From assembly GCF_000258495.1 (NCBI RefSeq), contig NZ_AJLG01000020.1:1-39468 (forward strand): a stretch of DNA of 39,468 bases. Reading direction: 5' to 3'. Of this stretch, positions 9,111 to 17,840 are shown piece after piece (position 1 is the stretch's first letter; each line of letters begins with the position of its first letter). Origin of the DNA: Pedobacter agri PB92 (GTDB taxonomy: Bacteria; Bacteroidota; Bacteroidia; Sphingobacteriales; Sphingobacteriaceae). The translations under genes were made by a program, and so were the position numbers. The notes beneath the pieces are model-generated. The model was given only the letters and a program-made list of their open reading frames with translations. It did not search any database and was not told the origin of the DNA.

Positions 9111-9365
9111 TTATTTAGCTCTTTCTAAAATTTGTACCAATCTCCAGTTCTTGTTCTTACTCAATGGACGAGTTTCCATGATTAATACTGTATCACCGAT
9201 ACCGCATTCGTTTTTCTCGTCGTGAGCCATAAATTTGGTAGTTTTCTTAACGAACTTACCATAAATCGGGTGTTTCACTTTACGTTCCACGCTCACTACA
9301 ACAGATTTATCCATCTTGTTGCTTACCACTAACCCCGTTCTTGTTTTTCTTAATTGTCTTTCCAT
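9111..9365 (-). CDS. rpsQ: 30S ribosomal protein S17
   Basis: This S17 is a primary 16S rRNA binder with an OB fold. I start it at [20 protein letters not shown] (84 residues), which aligns with how S17 normally begins. An ATG four codons upstream (9377, MRVD extension) lies one base from the rpmC stop and cannot be excluded. Further landmarks are [20 protein letters not shown] and [14 protein letters not shown]. It lies between rpmC and rplN as usual. Confidence 0.95.
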   Translation of the reverse strand: MERQLRKTRTGLVVSNKMDKSVVVSVERKVKHPIYGKFVKKTTKFMAHDEKNECGIGDTVLIMETRPLSKNKNWRLVQILERAK

Positions 9366-9378
9366 GTCGACTCTCAAA

Positions 9379-9591
9379 TTATTTAGTTTCAGTAGCTGAC
9401 TCAGTGTTTTTTACTTGAGTCAACGCAGTGTTTAAACGGGCTATGTCTTTCCTTACTTTTGCAATACGCGAAGGATTTTCGATAGCTGAAATAGTGTGTG
9501 CGAACTTTAATTTTGATAAGTTCTCTTTTTCTTCCGCAATCTTAGCTACTAATTCTTCTTTTGAAAGCCCTGTGATTTCTGAATTTTTCAT
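9379..9591 (-). CDS. rpmC: 50S ribosomal protein L29
   Basis: This 70-residue, mostly helical protein lies at the polypeptide exit tunnel near the trigger-factor and SRP docking site. The pattern [20 protein letters not shown], then [20 protein letters not shown] with [10 protein letters not shown], is typical L29. It has a short extra C-terminal stretch rich in T, E and K. A 73-base spacer separates it from rplP, with a weak GTTGAG/CTCAAC dyad (about 9612-9658). Confidence 0.97.
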   Translation of the reverse strand: MKNSEITGLSKEELVAKIAEEKENLSKLKFAHTISAIENPSRIAKVRKDIARLNTALTQVKNTESATETK

Positions 9592-9664
9592 TTTTCTTTT
9601 TCTTTTACGTTGAGTGTAGCGGTTATAATAAACAAGTATTTACAACATTCACCTCAACACTTTA

Positions 9665-10087
9665 CTATGCTTCTACGTAATCTCTACGTACTACGAACTT
9701 GGTTTGGATTGGTAATTTCTGAGCTGCTAAACGCAATGCTTCTTTAGCTACTTCTAAAGGCACACCTTCAGCTTCGAAAATTACGCGTCCAGGTCTTACA
9801 ACTGCTACCCAATATTCAGGAGCACCTTTACCTTTACCCATACGTACCTCAGCAGGTTTTTTAGTTACTGGTTTGTCCGGGAAAATTCTGATCCATACTT
9901 GACCTTCACGTTTCATGAAACGTGTTACGGCGATACGGGCAGCCTCTATCTGGCGACTTGTAATCCAAGTTGCTTCTAAAGATTTGATACCGAAAGATCC
10001 GAATGCTAATTCAGCTCCACGAGAAGCTAAACCCTTCATTCTGCCTTTTTGCATCTTCCTGAACTTCGTTCTTTTTGGCTGTAACAT
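9665..10087 (-). CDS. rplP: 50S ribosomal protein L16
   Basis: This 140-residue L16 contacts the A-site tRNA elbow and completes the peptidyl-transferase centre. Landmarks are [60 protein letters not shown] and [14 protein letters not shown]. The length and order are standard. It follows rpsC by 40 bases and precedes rpmC. Confidence 0.98.
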   Translation of the reverse strand: MLQPKRTKFRKMQKGRMKGLASRGAELAFGSFGIKSLEATWITSRQIEAARIAVTRFMKREGQVWIRIFPDKPVTKKPAEVRMGKGKGAPEYWVAVVRPGRVIFEAEGVPLEVAKEALRLAAQKLPIQTKFVVRRDYVEA

Positions 10088-10127
10088 TTTATTTTGTTCT
10101 AATCGTTAAACGATGTTAATAAATCAA

Positions 10128-10325
10128 TTATTTACGAGGACCTCTGTTAGCGCCTGCGCCACCACCTCTATTTGCACCTGGGCCACCTTGACCTGGGCCA
10201 CGACCACCACCTTGGTTTCCACCACGTCTGTCGTTACCACCACGTCTATCGTTTCCGCCACGGTTATCTCTTCCACCGAATGCTGGTTTATCTGATGCGC
10301 CTTTTGGACCGTTGTTTGTTGAACC
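10128..10325 (-). repeat. Low-complexity Arg/Gly/Asn tail region of rpsC
   Basis: The last 65 codons of rpsC contain near-identical short tandem units coding for RRGGND and related GGxGxNRG segments. At DNA level the unit reads close to ACCACCACGTCTATCGTT on the plus strand, recurring around 10220-10262. It is an internal protein repeat, not a mobile or CRISPR repeat. Confidence 0.8.
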
Positions 10326-10973
10326 AATGTTTGGAGACAAATCACGTTTTCCATAAACCTCACCTTTACAGATCCATACTTTAACGCCGATTTTACCATA
10401 AGTGGTTAAAGCTTCAGCTAAAGCATAATCAATATCAGCACGGAATGTATGCAAAGGCACTCTTCCTTCTTTGTACTGCTCAGTACGTGCCATCTCAGCA
10501 CCACCTAAACGACCAGAAGTCATGATTTTAATACCTTCAGCACCCATACGCATGGTTGATGCGATAGAAGATTTCATTGCTCTACGGAATGAGATCCTTG
10601 CTTCTAATTGTTTTGCAACACCTTCTGCAACTAATTGTGCATCAAGTTCTGGGCGTTTAATTTCGAAGATGTTAATTTGAATTTCCTTTTTAGTTAATTT
10701 CTTTAACTCTTCTTTGATTTTATCAACCTCAGCACCTGCTTTACCGATTACAATACCTGGGCGAGCTGTGTGGATCGTTACTGTGATACGTTTTAACGTA
10801 CGCTCAATAACAACTTTAGCAACACCACCTTTAGCAATACGAGCAGAAAGGTATTTTCTTATTTTCTCATCTTCAACTAATTTATCGGAGTAGTTGTTGC
10901 CACCGAACCAGTTAGAATCCCATCCTTTGATGATACCTAACCTGTTACCTATTGGATTTGCTTTTTGTCCCAT
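10128..10973 (-). CDS. rpsC: 30S ribosomal protein S3 with Arg/Gly-rich tail
   Basis: This 281-residue S3 forms part of the mRNA entry and helicase region of the 30S head. The KH domain includes [20 protein letters not shown] (about 71-90), and the C-terminal domain has [20 protein letters not shown] (about 154-173) and [13 protein letters not shown]. The usual protein ends near residue 215-230. Here it continues with about 65 residues made almost wholly of G, R, N, D, P, Q and A, including tandem RGGND units. The reading frame and codon pattern are uninterrupted, so the tail is translated. Similar tails occur in relatives, as I remember. Confidence 0.97.
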   Translation of the reverse strand: MGQKANPIGNRLGIIKGWDSNWFGGNNYSDKLVEDEKIRKYLSARIAKGGVAKVVIERTLKRITVTIHTARPGIVIGKAGAEVDKIKEELKKLTKKEIQINIFEIKRPELDAQLVAEGVAKQLEARISFRRAMKSSIASTMRMGAEGIKIMTSGRLGGAEMARTEQYKEGRVPLHTFRADIDYALAEALTTYGKIGVKVWICKGEVYGKRDLSPNIGSTNNGPKGASDKPAFGGRDNRGGNDRRGGNDRRGGNQGGGRGPGQGGPGANRGGGAGANRGPRK

Positions 10974-10982
10974 TTCCTAAAA

Positions 10983-11342
10983 TTAGTTTTGAGTTGTTTC
11001 TGTGTTTTTACTATCTACAATCAGTGTAACGTGGTTTGAACGCTTGCGAATTCTATATCCACGACCTTGAGGTGCCGGACGTAAACGTTTAAGTTGACGA
11101 CCACCATCTACCATAATTGTTTTAACAAATAACTCGCTTCCATCAGAAGTTTTGCCATTTTTAGCTTCCCAGTTGTTAATTGCAGATAATAATAATTTCT
11201 CAACTCTTATTGCTGCTTCTTTATTGGTAAACTTTAAAACACTTAATGCTTTTTCTACACGTTCACCTCTGATAAGATCTACAACCAAACGCATCTTACG
11301 CGGTGAGGTTGGACAATTGTTTAATTTTGCTATTGCTTCCAT
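10983..11342 (-). CDS. rplV: 50S ribosomal protein L22
   Basis: This 119-residue L22 lines the exit tunnel with its beta-hairpin, a site linked to macrolide resistance. The helix region has [20 protein letters not shown] and [20 protein letters not shown]; the hairpin ends in [20 protein letters not shown], which looks wild-type. It lies seven bases after rpsS and ten before rpsC. Confidence 0.98.
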   Translation of the reverse strand: MEAIAKLNNCPTSPRKMRLVVDLIRGERVEKALSVLKFTNKEAAIRVEKLLLSAINNWEAKNGKTSDGSELFVKTIMVDGGRQLKRLRPAPQGRGYRIRKRSNHVTLIVDSKNTETTQN

Positions 11343-11349
11343 TGTCTAA

Positions 11350-11616
11350 TTATTTTTTCTTTTCAGCGTGTCCTCTGAATGTTCTGGTTGGAGCAAATTC
11401 TCCCAACTTGTGACCAACCATGTTTTCTGTAACGTACACAGGGATAAATTTATTTCCGTTGTGTACAGCAAATGTATGATTCACGAAATCTGGTGATATC
11501 ATTGATCTGCGAGACCAAGTTTTGATTACAGACTTTTTGCCTGAATCATTCATAGAGTTTACTTTTTTCTCTACGTTATGGTCAATATAAGGTCCTTTTT
11601 TTATCGAACGAGCCAT
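11350..11616 (-). CDS. rpsS: 30S ribosomal protein S19
   Basis: This 88-residue S19 forms a pair with S13 in the 30S head. It starts [19 protein letters not shown] and carries [20 protein letters not shown], then [20 protein letters not shown] and GH. Its ATG overlaps the rplB stop by one base (TAATG). Length and position are standard. Confidence 0.99.
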   Translation of the reverse strand: MARSIKKGPYIDHNVEKKVNSMNDSGKKSVIKTWSRRSMISPDFVNHTFAVHNGNKFIPVYVTENMVGHKLGEFAPTRTFRGHAEKKK

Positions 11617-12440
11617 TATTTCTTCCTTCTCTCTATGATGTAACGATTAGAATATTTTTTAAGTTCTCTGGTTTTAAAGCCTTTAGCTAAAACGCCATTT
11701 CTTGAACGTGGGTGACCACCTGATGATCTACCTTCACCACCACCCATTGGGTGATCTACTGGGTTCATCGCTACCGGTCTAGTTCTCGGACGACGGCCCA
11801 ACCAACGTTTACGACCAGCTTTACCTAATACTTCGTTTGCGTGATCTGAGTTAGATACTGCACCGATAGTAGCAAGACAAGTAGTCAAGATTAAACGGGT
11901 TTCGCCTGAAGGCATTTTCAAAGTAGCATATTTACCATCGCGGGCAGCTAATTGTGCGTAAGCACCTGCACTACGAGCCAATTGTGCTCCTTTTCCAGGG
12001 TGAATCTCCACGTTGTGGATGATAGAACCTAATGGAATGTTCGATAATTTTAAAGTGTTACCTACTTCTGGTGCTGCAGTATCGCCCGATAATATTACCG
12101 AACCTACTTGCAAACCTTCCGGAGCAATGATATAACGCTTCTCGCCATCTGCATAATGTAATAATGCGATGCGGGCAGTACGGTTTGGATCGTATTCAAC
12201 AGTAGCTACTGTTGCAGGAATATCGAATTTATCGCGTTTGAAATCGATTAAACGATATGATTTTTTATGACCACCACCCATGTAGCGCATAGTCATTTTA
12301 CCTGTGTTGTTACGTCCACCAGACTTTTTTGATGATACAACCAATGATTTTTCGGGCTTGGTTGCTGTAATCTCCGTAAAACTAGCACCAACTCTGAAGC
12401 GGGTACCTGGAGTAACTGGTTTAAATTTTCTTAAGCCCAT
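11616..12440 (-). CDS. rplB: 50S ribosomal protein L2
   Basis: This 274-residue L2 is needed for subunit joining and peptidyl transfer. The histidine-bearing signature [19 protein letters not shown] is intact near residue 226, and the N-terminal half has [20 protein letters not shown]. It ends with the basic [14 protein letters not shown]. It lies between rplW and rpsS with a one-base overlap to rpsS. Confidence 0.99.
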   Translation of the reverse strand: MGLRKFKPVTPGTRFRVGASFTEITATKPEKSLVVSSKKSGGRNNTGKMTMRYMGGGHKKSYRLIDFKRDKFDIPATVATVEYDPNRTARIALLHYADGEKRYIIAPEGLQVGSVILSGDTAAPEVGNTLKLSNIPLGSIIHNVEIHPGKGAQLARSAGAYAQLAARDGKYATLKMPSGETRLILTTCLATIGAVSNSDHANEVLGKAGRKRWLGRRPRTRPVAMNPVDHPMGGGEGRSSGGHPRSRNGVLAKGFKTRELKKYSNRYIIERRKK

Positions 12441-12460
12441 AGTTATAATTAATTATTAAA

Positions 12461-12763
12461 TTAAAGAGTTGCGTAATAATCTATTGTTTCGCCGTCTTTT
12501 AACGTTACGATTGCTTTTTTGAATTTCGGGCTACGGCCAGAAACAAAACCTGCTTTAGTGTAACGAGACTTCGCTTTTCCATCAACAACCATTGTGTTAA
12601 CTGCAACGATGGTTACACCGTACAATTTCTCAATAGCAGCTTTGATTTGGATTTTGTTAGCCTTGTGGCTAACAGCGAATGTGAAACGGTTAGATTTCTC
12701 AGTTAAAGCTGAAGCTTTTTCGGTTAATATTGGTTTTTTTAAAATTTCCATATTACTTGGCAA
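12461..12763 (-). CDS. rplW: 50S ribosomal protein L23
   Basis: This 100-residue L23 is the exit-tunnel docking protein for trigger factor and SRP. It has [20 protein letters not shown], then [20 protein letters not shown], and [20 protein letters not shown]. The start [10 protein letters not shown] lies inside the end of rplD (11-base overlap). An ATG four codons later, at 12751, is possible and would remove the overlap. Confidence 0.96.
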   Translation of the reverse strand: MPSNMEILKKPILTEKASALTEKSNRFTFAVSHKANKIQIKAAIEKLYGVTIVAVNTMVVDGKAKSRYTKAGFVSGRSPKFKKAIVTLKDGETIDYYATL

Positions 12764-13382
12764 ATGCCTCCTCCAAAGTTTTAACAGAATCTGCAGTTAA
12801 CACAAGTACACCAGCGTTTAATACATCATAAGTATTTAAATCTGCTGCCGAGATTACTTTAGTTTTCTGAACGTTTCTGCTTGATAAATAGATATTATTA
12901 TTTTGTGCAGGTAAAACCAATAAAGTTTTTTGAGTACCTACGTTTAACGCAGCCAATAAACTTGTATAGTTTTTAGTTTTAGCTGTATCGAAGTTGAAAT
13001 CTTCTAAAACTACCACGCTATTATCTTTTGCTTTATAAGCTAAAGCAGATTTACGTGCTAATGATTTTAATTTCTTGTTCAATTTAAAGCTATAATCACG
13101 TGGCTGAGGACCGAAAACACGACCACCACCGTTAAATAACGGAGATTTAATGCTACCAGCACGGGCACCACCTGTACCTTTTTGTTTGTATAGTTTACGA
13201 GTTGAACCAGCAATCTCATTACGTTGTTTAGATTTATGAGTACCTTGACGTTGGTTAGCCAAATACTGTTTTACATCTAAATAAATCGCGTGGTCGTTAG
13301 GCTCGATACCAAATACCGATTCAGGAAGTTGCACCTTGGCACCTGTTTCTTTACCTGAAATGTTTAATACTTTAACTTCCAT
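12753..13382 (-). CDS. rplD: 50S ribosomal protein L4
   Basis: This 209-residue L4 has an exit-tunnel loop and in some bacteria represses the S10 operon. The loop signature [20 protein letters not shown] with [19 protein letters not shown] is intact. It begins four bases after rplC and overlaps rplW by 11 bases. Whether it regulates the short structured leader before rplC is unknown. Confidence 0.98.
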   Translation of the reverse strand: MEVKVLNISGKETGAKVQLPESVFGIEPNDHAIYLDVKQYLANQRQGTHKSKQRNEIAGSTRKLYKQKGTGGARAGSIKSPLFNGGGRVFGPQPRDYSFKLNKKLKSLARKSALAYKAKDNSVVVLEDFNFDTAKTKNYTSLLAALNVGTQKTLLVLPAQNNNIYLSSRNVQKTKVISAADLNTYDVLNAGVLVLTADSVKTLEEAFAK

Positions 13383-13386
13383 CTGA

Positions 13387-14004
13387 TTACTTGTCTAAGA
13401 TTACGTAAGAACCTTTAGCTCCTGGAATGGAACCACTAACTACTAATAAGTTTTGCTCAGCATAAACTTTCAAAACTTGTAAGTTTTGAATTTTTACTCT
13501 GTCTCCACCTGTTCTTCCTGCCATGCGCATTCCTTTGAATACACGTGAAGGAAATGATGATGCTCCCAATGAACCTGGGGCACGTAAACGGTTATGCTGA
13601 CCGTGAGTCTGCATACCAACACCGGCAAATCCGTGGCGTTTTACAACACCTTGAAAACCTTTACCTTTTGAGGTACCTACAACATCAACAAAATCGCCTT
13701 CTGCGAATGCATCAACGGTTACAACATCACCTAAACTAAGTGAAGTAGTAAACGAATCGAATTCAACAAGTTTGCGTTTCGGAGTTGTGTTTGCTTTCGC
13801 GAAATGGCCTTTCAATGGTTGAGTTGTGTTTTTCTCTTTTTTCTCATCGTAACCCAACTGGATTGATGAATAACCATCTACTTCTTCGGTCTTTACTTGT
13901 GTAACTACACAAGGCCCAGCTTCGATTACCGTACAAGGAATGTTTCTTCCTTCGGCATCAAAGATACTGGTCATTCCTACTTTTTTTCCAATAATTCCTG
14001 ACAT
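13387..14004 (-). CDS. rplC: 50S ribosomal protein L3
   Basis: This 205-residue L3 starts [20 protein letters not shown] and contains [24 protein letters not shown] and [15 protein letters not shown] segments near the peptidyl-transferase centre. An upstream ATG at 14136 would add 44 residues unlike any L3 and would run through the promoter at 14083-14113, so 14004 is right. It is the first gene of this transcription unit; rpsJ, which I would expect just before it, lies 11.6 kb away. Confidence 0.97.
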   Translation of the reverse strand: MSGIIGKKVGMTSIFDAEGRNIPCTVIEAGPCVVTQVKTEEVDGYSSIQLGYDEKKEKNTTQPLKGHFAKANTTPKRKLVEFDSFTTSLSLGDVVTVDAFAEGDFVDVVGTSKGKGFQGVVKRHGFAGVGMQTHGQHNRLRAPGSLGASSFPSRVFKGMRMAGRTGGDRVKIQNLQVLKVYAEQNLLVVSGSIPGAKGSYVILDK

Positions 14005-14029
14005 TTTATCTTTTCTTTTTAACACCCAT

Positions 14030-14047
14030 CGAAGCAGTAGGGCTTCG
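14030..14047 (-). promoter_or_regulatory. Leader hairpin before rplC
   Basis: The leader of about 70 bases between the predicted transcription start and the rplC ATG contains a perfect six-base stem, CGAAGC with GCTTCG around CCTACT. Upstream is a second small stem with CCC and GGG around TTTC (near 14070-14080). The A-rich stretch after the hairpin leaves the start codon open. A binding site for a ribosomal protein is inference. Confidence 0.5.
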
Positions 14048-14082
14048 TTCAAGGTGGTTGTACAATCCCCCGAAAGGGACGG

Positions 14083-14113
14083 CAAAGATAGATAAGAATT
14101 ATTAATTTTCAAA
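14083..14113 (-). promoter_or_regulatory. Promoter of the rplC-led ribosomal operon
   Basis: On the minus strand TTTG (14110-14113) precedes TATCTTTG (14083-14090) with 19 bases between TTG and the box. This is the Bacteroidota housekeeping layout TTG-N19-TAnnTTTG. Transcription would start about 70 bases before rplC. It shows that the ribosomal genes left of here can be expressed without rpsJ and the str operon. Confidence 0.75.
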
Positions 14114-14177
14114 TAGTTAGCAAAATATTTTTTCAAATAAATTGCTGATATGATGGAGTTTAAGATTAATTAACGGA

Positions 14178-14573
14178 TTAATGTGCCAATCCTCCATTTA
14201 AACTGATGGTTATGATCGCTAAGATGATAAAACCAATCAATACATAAAGGTAATCCCGCTCCAGGAAAAAGCTAAAAATTGCAAATATAATCCTTGCAAT
14301 TGGGGTAAATATAAGCATCAGGATGCCGAACTGAACGATGGCATCGCCATGAAAGGTAGAAAGCCCTTTAAAAATTGCCGCAATAGATGAGAACTTGGAA
14401 AGCTCAGGTTTGAAAACTTTATAATCAGTAATAACGCCATTGTTGTGAATAAGAAAAACAACACCGCCGATTAAAACAATGCTCATTGAAATAATTACAC
14501 CCGCACGTAAAAGAGTACCCAAAACAACCTGAATATCCTTATCATTAATATTTTGTTTTTTTGCTGTACTCAT
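14178..14573 (-). CDS. DUF1634 family membrane protein
   Basis: This 131-residue protein has three hydrophobic helices (about 22-43, 80-103 and 108-127) after a charged start MSTAKKQNINDKD. The family DUF1634 is regularly found beside TSUP transporters. Here its ATG overlaps the stop of the TSUP gene (TAATG), so the pair is translationally coupled. It is probably an accessory or partner subunit of that inner-membrane exporter; the biochemical role is unknown. The segments GTLLRAGVIISM and the FTPIARIIFAI helix are what I used for the call. Confidence 0.8.
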   Translation of the reverse strand: MSTAKKQNINDKDIQVVLGTLLRAGVIISMSIVLIGGVVFLIHNNGVITDYKVFKPELSKFSSIAAIFKGLSTFHGDAIVQFGILMLIFTPIARIIFAIFSFFLERDYLYVLIGFIILAIITISLNGGLAH

Positions 14574-15406
14574 TACAATCCGCTTATTCCTTTATAAATC
14601 ATTTGCAAAGCCAAAAAAGTAACCACTACAGCAAATACAATTTTCAACTTATCGGTTTTGGTGCGCAATAAAACCTTTGCACCAACAGAGGCTCCCGTTA
14701 AAACGCCAATACAAACAGGCATGGCAATTCCCGGATCGATTTGTCCGCGGTGCAGATAGACCACCGCACTTGCTGCCGCCGTAACCCCCATCATGAAATT
14801 ACTGGTAGTTGTTGATACCTTAAACGGCAAACGCATGATATTATCCATGGCGATAACTTTCAGCGCCCCGCTTCCAATCCCTAACAGACCAGAAAGTGTT
14901 CCTGCAAAAAGCATCATCACAAAGCCACCCGGAACATTTTTTACCGCATAGCGATGATCCACACCTTTATCAGGATAGCTACTGTTTAATTTAAAAAATT
15001 TTGCCCATTTATCTGTATCGTCTAAAGTGGTATGGTCAACTTTTTTCTTCAAAGTCATGATCGCAGAGAAGATCAGGATACAACCAAAGATGATCGCAAT
15101 ATAATTTGCATTGAGATACACCGCTACAATTGCACCACAGATGGCACCAACCGTTGTAGCGATTTCCAGAAACATACCAATTCGAATGTTGGTGATGCCT
15201 TCTTTTACATATGCTGCTGCTGAGCCAGACGATGTAGCAATTACAGAAACAATGGATGCGCCAATGGCATAATGAATATCGACACCGAGTGCCAACGTTA
15301 ATAGCGGAATAATAATTACGCCACCCCCTAAACCAGTTAGCGAACCTAGTAATCCTGCTAAAAAAGCACCGAATAAAACGATAATGGTAAAAAGCAATAC
15401 CGACAT
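14573..15406 (-). CDS. TSUP (TauE/SafE) family permease
   Basis: This 277-residue inner-membrane protein has about eight helices in two halves. Each half carries the family's glycine-rich segment: GSLTGLGGGVIIIPLL (near 22-37) and GTLSGLLGIGSGALKV. TSUP proteins move sulfite, sulfonates or other small organic anions; the substrate cannot be read from sequence. I prefer the start MSVLLFTIIVLFG at 15406. The ATG at 15427 lies upstream of a perfect TATATTTG promoter box that ends five bases before 15406, so the mRNA is probably leaderless or nearly so. It is coupled to DUF1634. Confidence 0.88.
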   Translation of the reverse strand: MSVLLFTIIVLFGAFLAGLLGSLTGLGGGVIIIPLLTLALGVDIHYAIGASIVSVIATSSGSAAAYVKEGITNIRIGMFLEIATTVGAICGAIVAVYLNANYIAIIFGCILIFSAIMTLKKKVDHTTLDDTDKWAKFFKLNSSYPDKGVDHRYAVKNVPGGFVMMLFAGTLSGLLGIGSGALKVIAMDNIMRLPFKVSTTTSNFMMGVTAAASAVVYLHRGQIDPGIAMPVCIGVLTGASVGAKVLLRTKTDKLKIVFAVVVTFLALQMIYKGISGL

Positions 15407-15411
15407 GCGGG

Positions 15412-15419
15412 CAAATATA
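15412..15419 (-). promoter_or_regulatory. -7 promoter box of the TSUP operon
   Basis: On the minus strand this reads TATATTTG, an exact TAnnTTTG match. The expected TTG upstream is only approximated (TTCG at 15440-15443). The box ends five bases before the preferred start codon, so the first transcribed base would be at or next to the ATG. Confidence 0.55.
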
Positions 15420-15427
15420 AGGCACAC

Positions 15428-15755
15428 ATTTTGCCTAAACGAAGGATTTGACGAATAAAATAAAGTCTATATATTATATGGATGATGTAAAATGATCTGG
15501 CAACGGTATCATTGAATTTTAGGGAATCGCCTGACTGAAAACATGTAGGATTTATATCACAACCTTCAACATGCTGCTTACAAAATCAATTCGCTGTTGA
15601 TAAACTTTCTTCGGAAATTCATTTATCATCAATAAGCCAAAAAATATAAAACTTTTCTTACAATAAGGATTATGAGTGCTTTCGAATCTATCACTTATCG
15701 GCTTTCCATTTTAAACTCTTGTAAACTTCATCCATTTCACATCATCCATCCTACG
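15428..15755. repeat. Gene-free spacer bounded by a 17-base inverted repeat
   Basis: Between the TSUP operon and the prephenate dehydrogenase gene there is no convincing reading frame. ATGGATGATGTAAAATG (15478-15494) recurs inverted at 15733-15749 with one mismatch, so the spacer ends in complementary arms 272 bases apart. There is no transposase-sized content and I see no target duplication. It may be a decayed miniature element or a loop of the same word-palindrome kind as in the ribosomal spacers. Confidence 0.5.
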
Positions 15756-17012
15756 CTACTTACCCAATCTTCTGATCATCTCGGCACTCAGATCCCTGCC
15801 ATCATTTAAGCGGTTAGCAAAGAAAGATTTAGCGGCTTCAAAATGTTCTTTATAGCCTTTCAAATCTCCATATCCTATAATTGAAGCCCATTCATGAACG
15901 GCAGTATGAAATTCCAAATCATCGCCGCGGATCGATTTATCATAGAGCGCTGTATGAATTGATTCCTCCAGCATCTCGTCATTTTTAAACAGATACTCGG
16001 CAATGCCCAATCTTAATTTAAAAGGTGGCGTTTGGCAAATCAGATTATCGTAAGGGTTAACGCCCATTTTATACCAGGCATAAACCATGCTCAATAAACT
16101 TAAATGAGAATTTGGTTTTTGTTTATGTTCAGCATCTGATAGGCTGAACTCTTTCATAATATTATCATCCAAAAGCAAGAGCGTCCTGCTTTCATGAAAT
16201 ACAAAGTCGCGGGCTGCATAAATTTTCTCCCTAAATTCTATCTCACTTTCGCAAATCATCAACTTATAAAGTTCTGATTCTGCCTGAGCATAATATTTTA
16301 CCTGCTTTTGTGCGTAAGGGTTTAAGATTGCTAAACCCGCATAGATGTGAGATTTATAACTGAAAATCCTCAAGGTTGTTAAAATCTTTACATTATCGAT
16401 TCCGCCGGCATAGGCAGGATTATCCCAGGGGAAGAAACCGGCATTTTTCCATGCCGAGCCCATGCTTTCAAAACCCATGTGTGTTACAGCCTGTGTATCG
16501 GCTACAATGCGGTCGTGCTCCCGGTAATCATCCATCTCGATGATATTTGATTTTAACGACTTGTAAATCTCCAGTGCTTTGGCATATACCTCATCTGTAG
16601 CACGGTGGCGAACAACAACCAATGTTTGCCCTTCAGGACTAAAAGCCGGCCCATGTAAAGAGTGGCAGGTTACAATTTGAGTATCGGCTGGAAGGTGTTT
16701 CTCGAAGGCGGCAATTTCCGGATGCTTCACAGAAGTTTGTCCGGATACGATGGCACCAAATTTTGTTGACCGTGCAAATGTGGCCACCACTTCATCAATT
16801 TTCTCGGCTTCAACACAGTAGAGTATGAAGTCTGATTTCCGGGCAACCTCATGCCCATCAACCAACACCTCAATTCCTTTCGGTTCCAGCTCATTTTTTA
16901 AATCTGAAAAACGTAATGGCATATCCGCCCCACATACTTTATAACCTGCATTTATGAACGATAGTGCATATAATTTGCCCATATCGCCTAAACCGATAAT
17001 TCCTATTTGCAT
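15756..17012 (-). CDS. Prephenate dehydrogenase, fungal Tyr1-like
   Basis: This 418-residue cytosolic enzyme should convert prephenate to 4-hydroxyphenylpyruvate in tyrosine synthesis. The Rossmann motif G7-L-G9-D-M-G12 is at the start; GQTS (91-94), HSLHGP (117-122), EHD (165-167) and DTQAVTH (172-178) follow. It is much longer than ordinary bacterial TyrA (about 280-370). The C-terminal half has segments I recall from yeast Tyr1: YAGLAI-NP, LLLLDD, PNSHLSLL and DDLEF. That suggests NADP use, which is inference. No ACT domain is visible. I chose the start at 17012 because a TACATTTG box lies between it and the ATG at 17033. It stands alone, not with aromatic-pathway genes. Confidence 0.88.
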   Translation of the reverse strand: MQIGIIGLGDMGKLYALSFINAGYKVCGADMPLRFSDLKNELEPKGIEVLVDGHEVARKSDFILYCVEAEKIDEVVATFARSTKFGAIVSGQTSVKHPEIAAFEKHLPADTQIVTCHSLHGPAFSPEGQTLVVVRHRATDEVYAKALEIYKSLKSNIIEMDDYREHDRIVADTQAVTHMGFESMGSAWKNAGFFPWDNPAYAGGIDNVKILTTLRIFSYKSHIYAGLAILNPYAQKQVKYYAQAESELYKLMICESEIEFREKIYAARDFVFHESRTLLLLDDNIMKEFSLSDAEHKQKPNSHLSLLSMVYAWYKMGVNPYDNLICQTPPFKLRLGIAEYLFKNDEMLEESIHTALYDKSIRGDDLEFHTAVHEWASIIGYGDLKGYKEHFEAAKSFFANRLNDGRDLSAEMIRRLGK

Positions 17013-17016
17013 GAAA

Positions 17017-17024
17017 CAAATGTA
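17017..17024 (-). promoter_or_regulatory. -7 promoter box of the prephenate dehydrogenase gene
   Basis: On the minus strand this reads TACATTTG, an exact TAnnTTTG match, ending four bases before the ATG at 17012. No good TTG is seen at the right distance. As for the TSUP gene, transcription would begin at about the start codon, so a leaderless mRNA is likely if this box is used. Confidence 0.5.
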
Positions 17025-17185
17025 ATCTATCATGAATTAAATCATAATAAAACTTAGATAATTTTGTTATTTAACAAGTTCATAAAACATGTTTTTATCT
17101 ATTGGCATTCAATAATTAGTTAAAATATATTGAATAAGAAATAGATAAAAATGTAGTTTTACATTCTAACACCTATATTTAAACT

Positions 17186-17797
17186 ATGCAGAAAATTAAA
17201 CACACCCTAATGTTTTTAGGCGCTATGCTATTTTTAAATGTGGCGTTTGGCCAGGTTTTACCAGACACCACAAAAAATACTGATCCATCTTTAAATGGAC
17301 AATATCAGTTTATGTTAAAAAAATCAAAAAGCCTATACGGTGCAAAGCTGATTAATCCATCGAGGCTGACAGGTTTGTGGAAAAGTGTGAATGATACGTT
17401 GAGAAAAGAGCGCAAACAGCTTCAGGAAGCCAGGCAAGAAATTAAAGCACAAGCACAAAATATCTCTACCTTAAAGGGCGAAGTTACTGGTAAAGAAAGT
17501 TCTTTAGCTGATGCAACAGCATCGGTAAATGAAATTAAGTTTTTAGGGATATCCTTTAATAAAGGAACATATAATACAATCGTTTGGGTAATTATTATTG
17601 TGCTGGCGGCTGGATTGGCGATTGTTATTTTTCAATCTGGTAAATACAGGAAGGAAGCTACTTATCGAACACAGCTCTATCAGGAAGTTGCTGATGAGTT
17701 TCAGGCACACAAAGTAAAGGCAAAAGACAAAGAAATGAAACTGGCCAGGGAACTTCAAGACGAAAGAAATAAGTGGGATGATGCCCGAGGCAGATAA
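17186..17797 (+). CDS. Signal-peptide, coiled-coil, single-helix membrane protein conserved in Bacteroidota
   Basis: This 203-residue protein has a signal peptide (about 1-22, ending FGQ), a region with the family-like QYQFMLKKSKSLYGAKLINP, a heptad-rich coiled coil (about 68-110), one transmembrane helix (IVWVIIIVLAAGLAIVIF, about 131-148), and a charged helical tail ending RELQDERNKWDDARG. Related proteins are sometimes labelled tRNA (guanine-N1)-methyltransferase in databases, but nothing here resembles TrmD, so I do not use that name. Function unknown; probably an envelope scaffold. The possible promoter (TTG at 17130, TAGTTTTA at 17154) is imperfect. A strong terminator follows. Confidence 0.8.
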   Translation: MQKIKHTLMFLGAMLFLNVAFGQVLPDTTKNTDPSLNGQYQFMLKKSKSLYGAKLINPSRLTGLWKSVNDTLRKERKQLQEARQEIKAQAQNISTLKGEVTGKESSLADATASVNEIKFLGISFNKGTYNTIVWVIIIVLAAGLAIVIFQSGKYRKEATYRTQLYQEVADEFQAHKVKAKDKEMKLARELQDERNKWDDARGR

Positions 17798-17805
17798 AAT
17801 AACAG

Positions 17806-17840
17806 GAAAGCCATTTCGATGAGAGATGGCTTTCTTATTA
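17806..17840. terminator. Bidirectional terminator
   Basis: GAAAGCCAT (17806-17814) pairs with ATGGCTTTC (17826-17834), followed by TTATTATTAT. It lies between two converging genes (17797 on plus, 17841 on minus) and can serve both. Confidence 0.75.

Noticed and set aside
10124..10399. Low-complexity V/T-rich protein on the minus strand in another frame of rpsC
   Set aside because: It is an out-of-frame reading of the Arg/Gly-rich S3 tail; the repeats explain its length.
14005..14136. N-terminal 44-residue extension of rplC
   Set aside because: It runs through the promoter at 14083-14113 and the leader hairpin, and no L3 has such an extension.
17186..17797. Annotation as tRNA (guanine-N1)-methyltransferase
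   Set aside because: The protein has a signal peptide, coiled coil and one membrane helix, and no TrmD-type knot or SAM motif.
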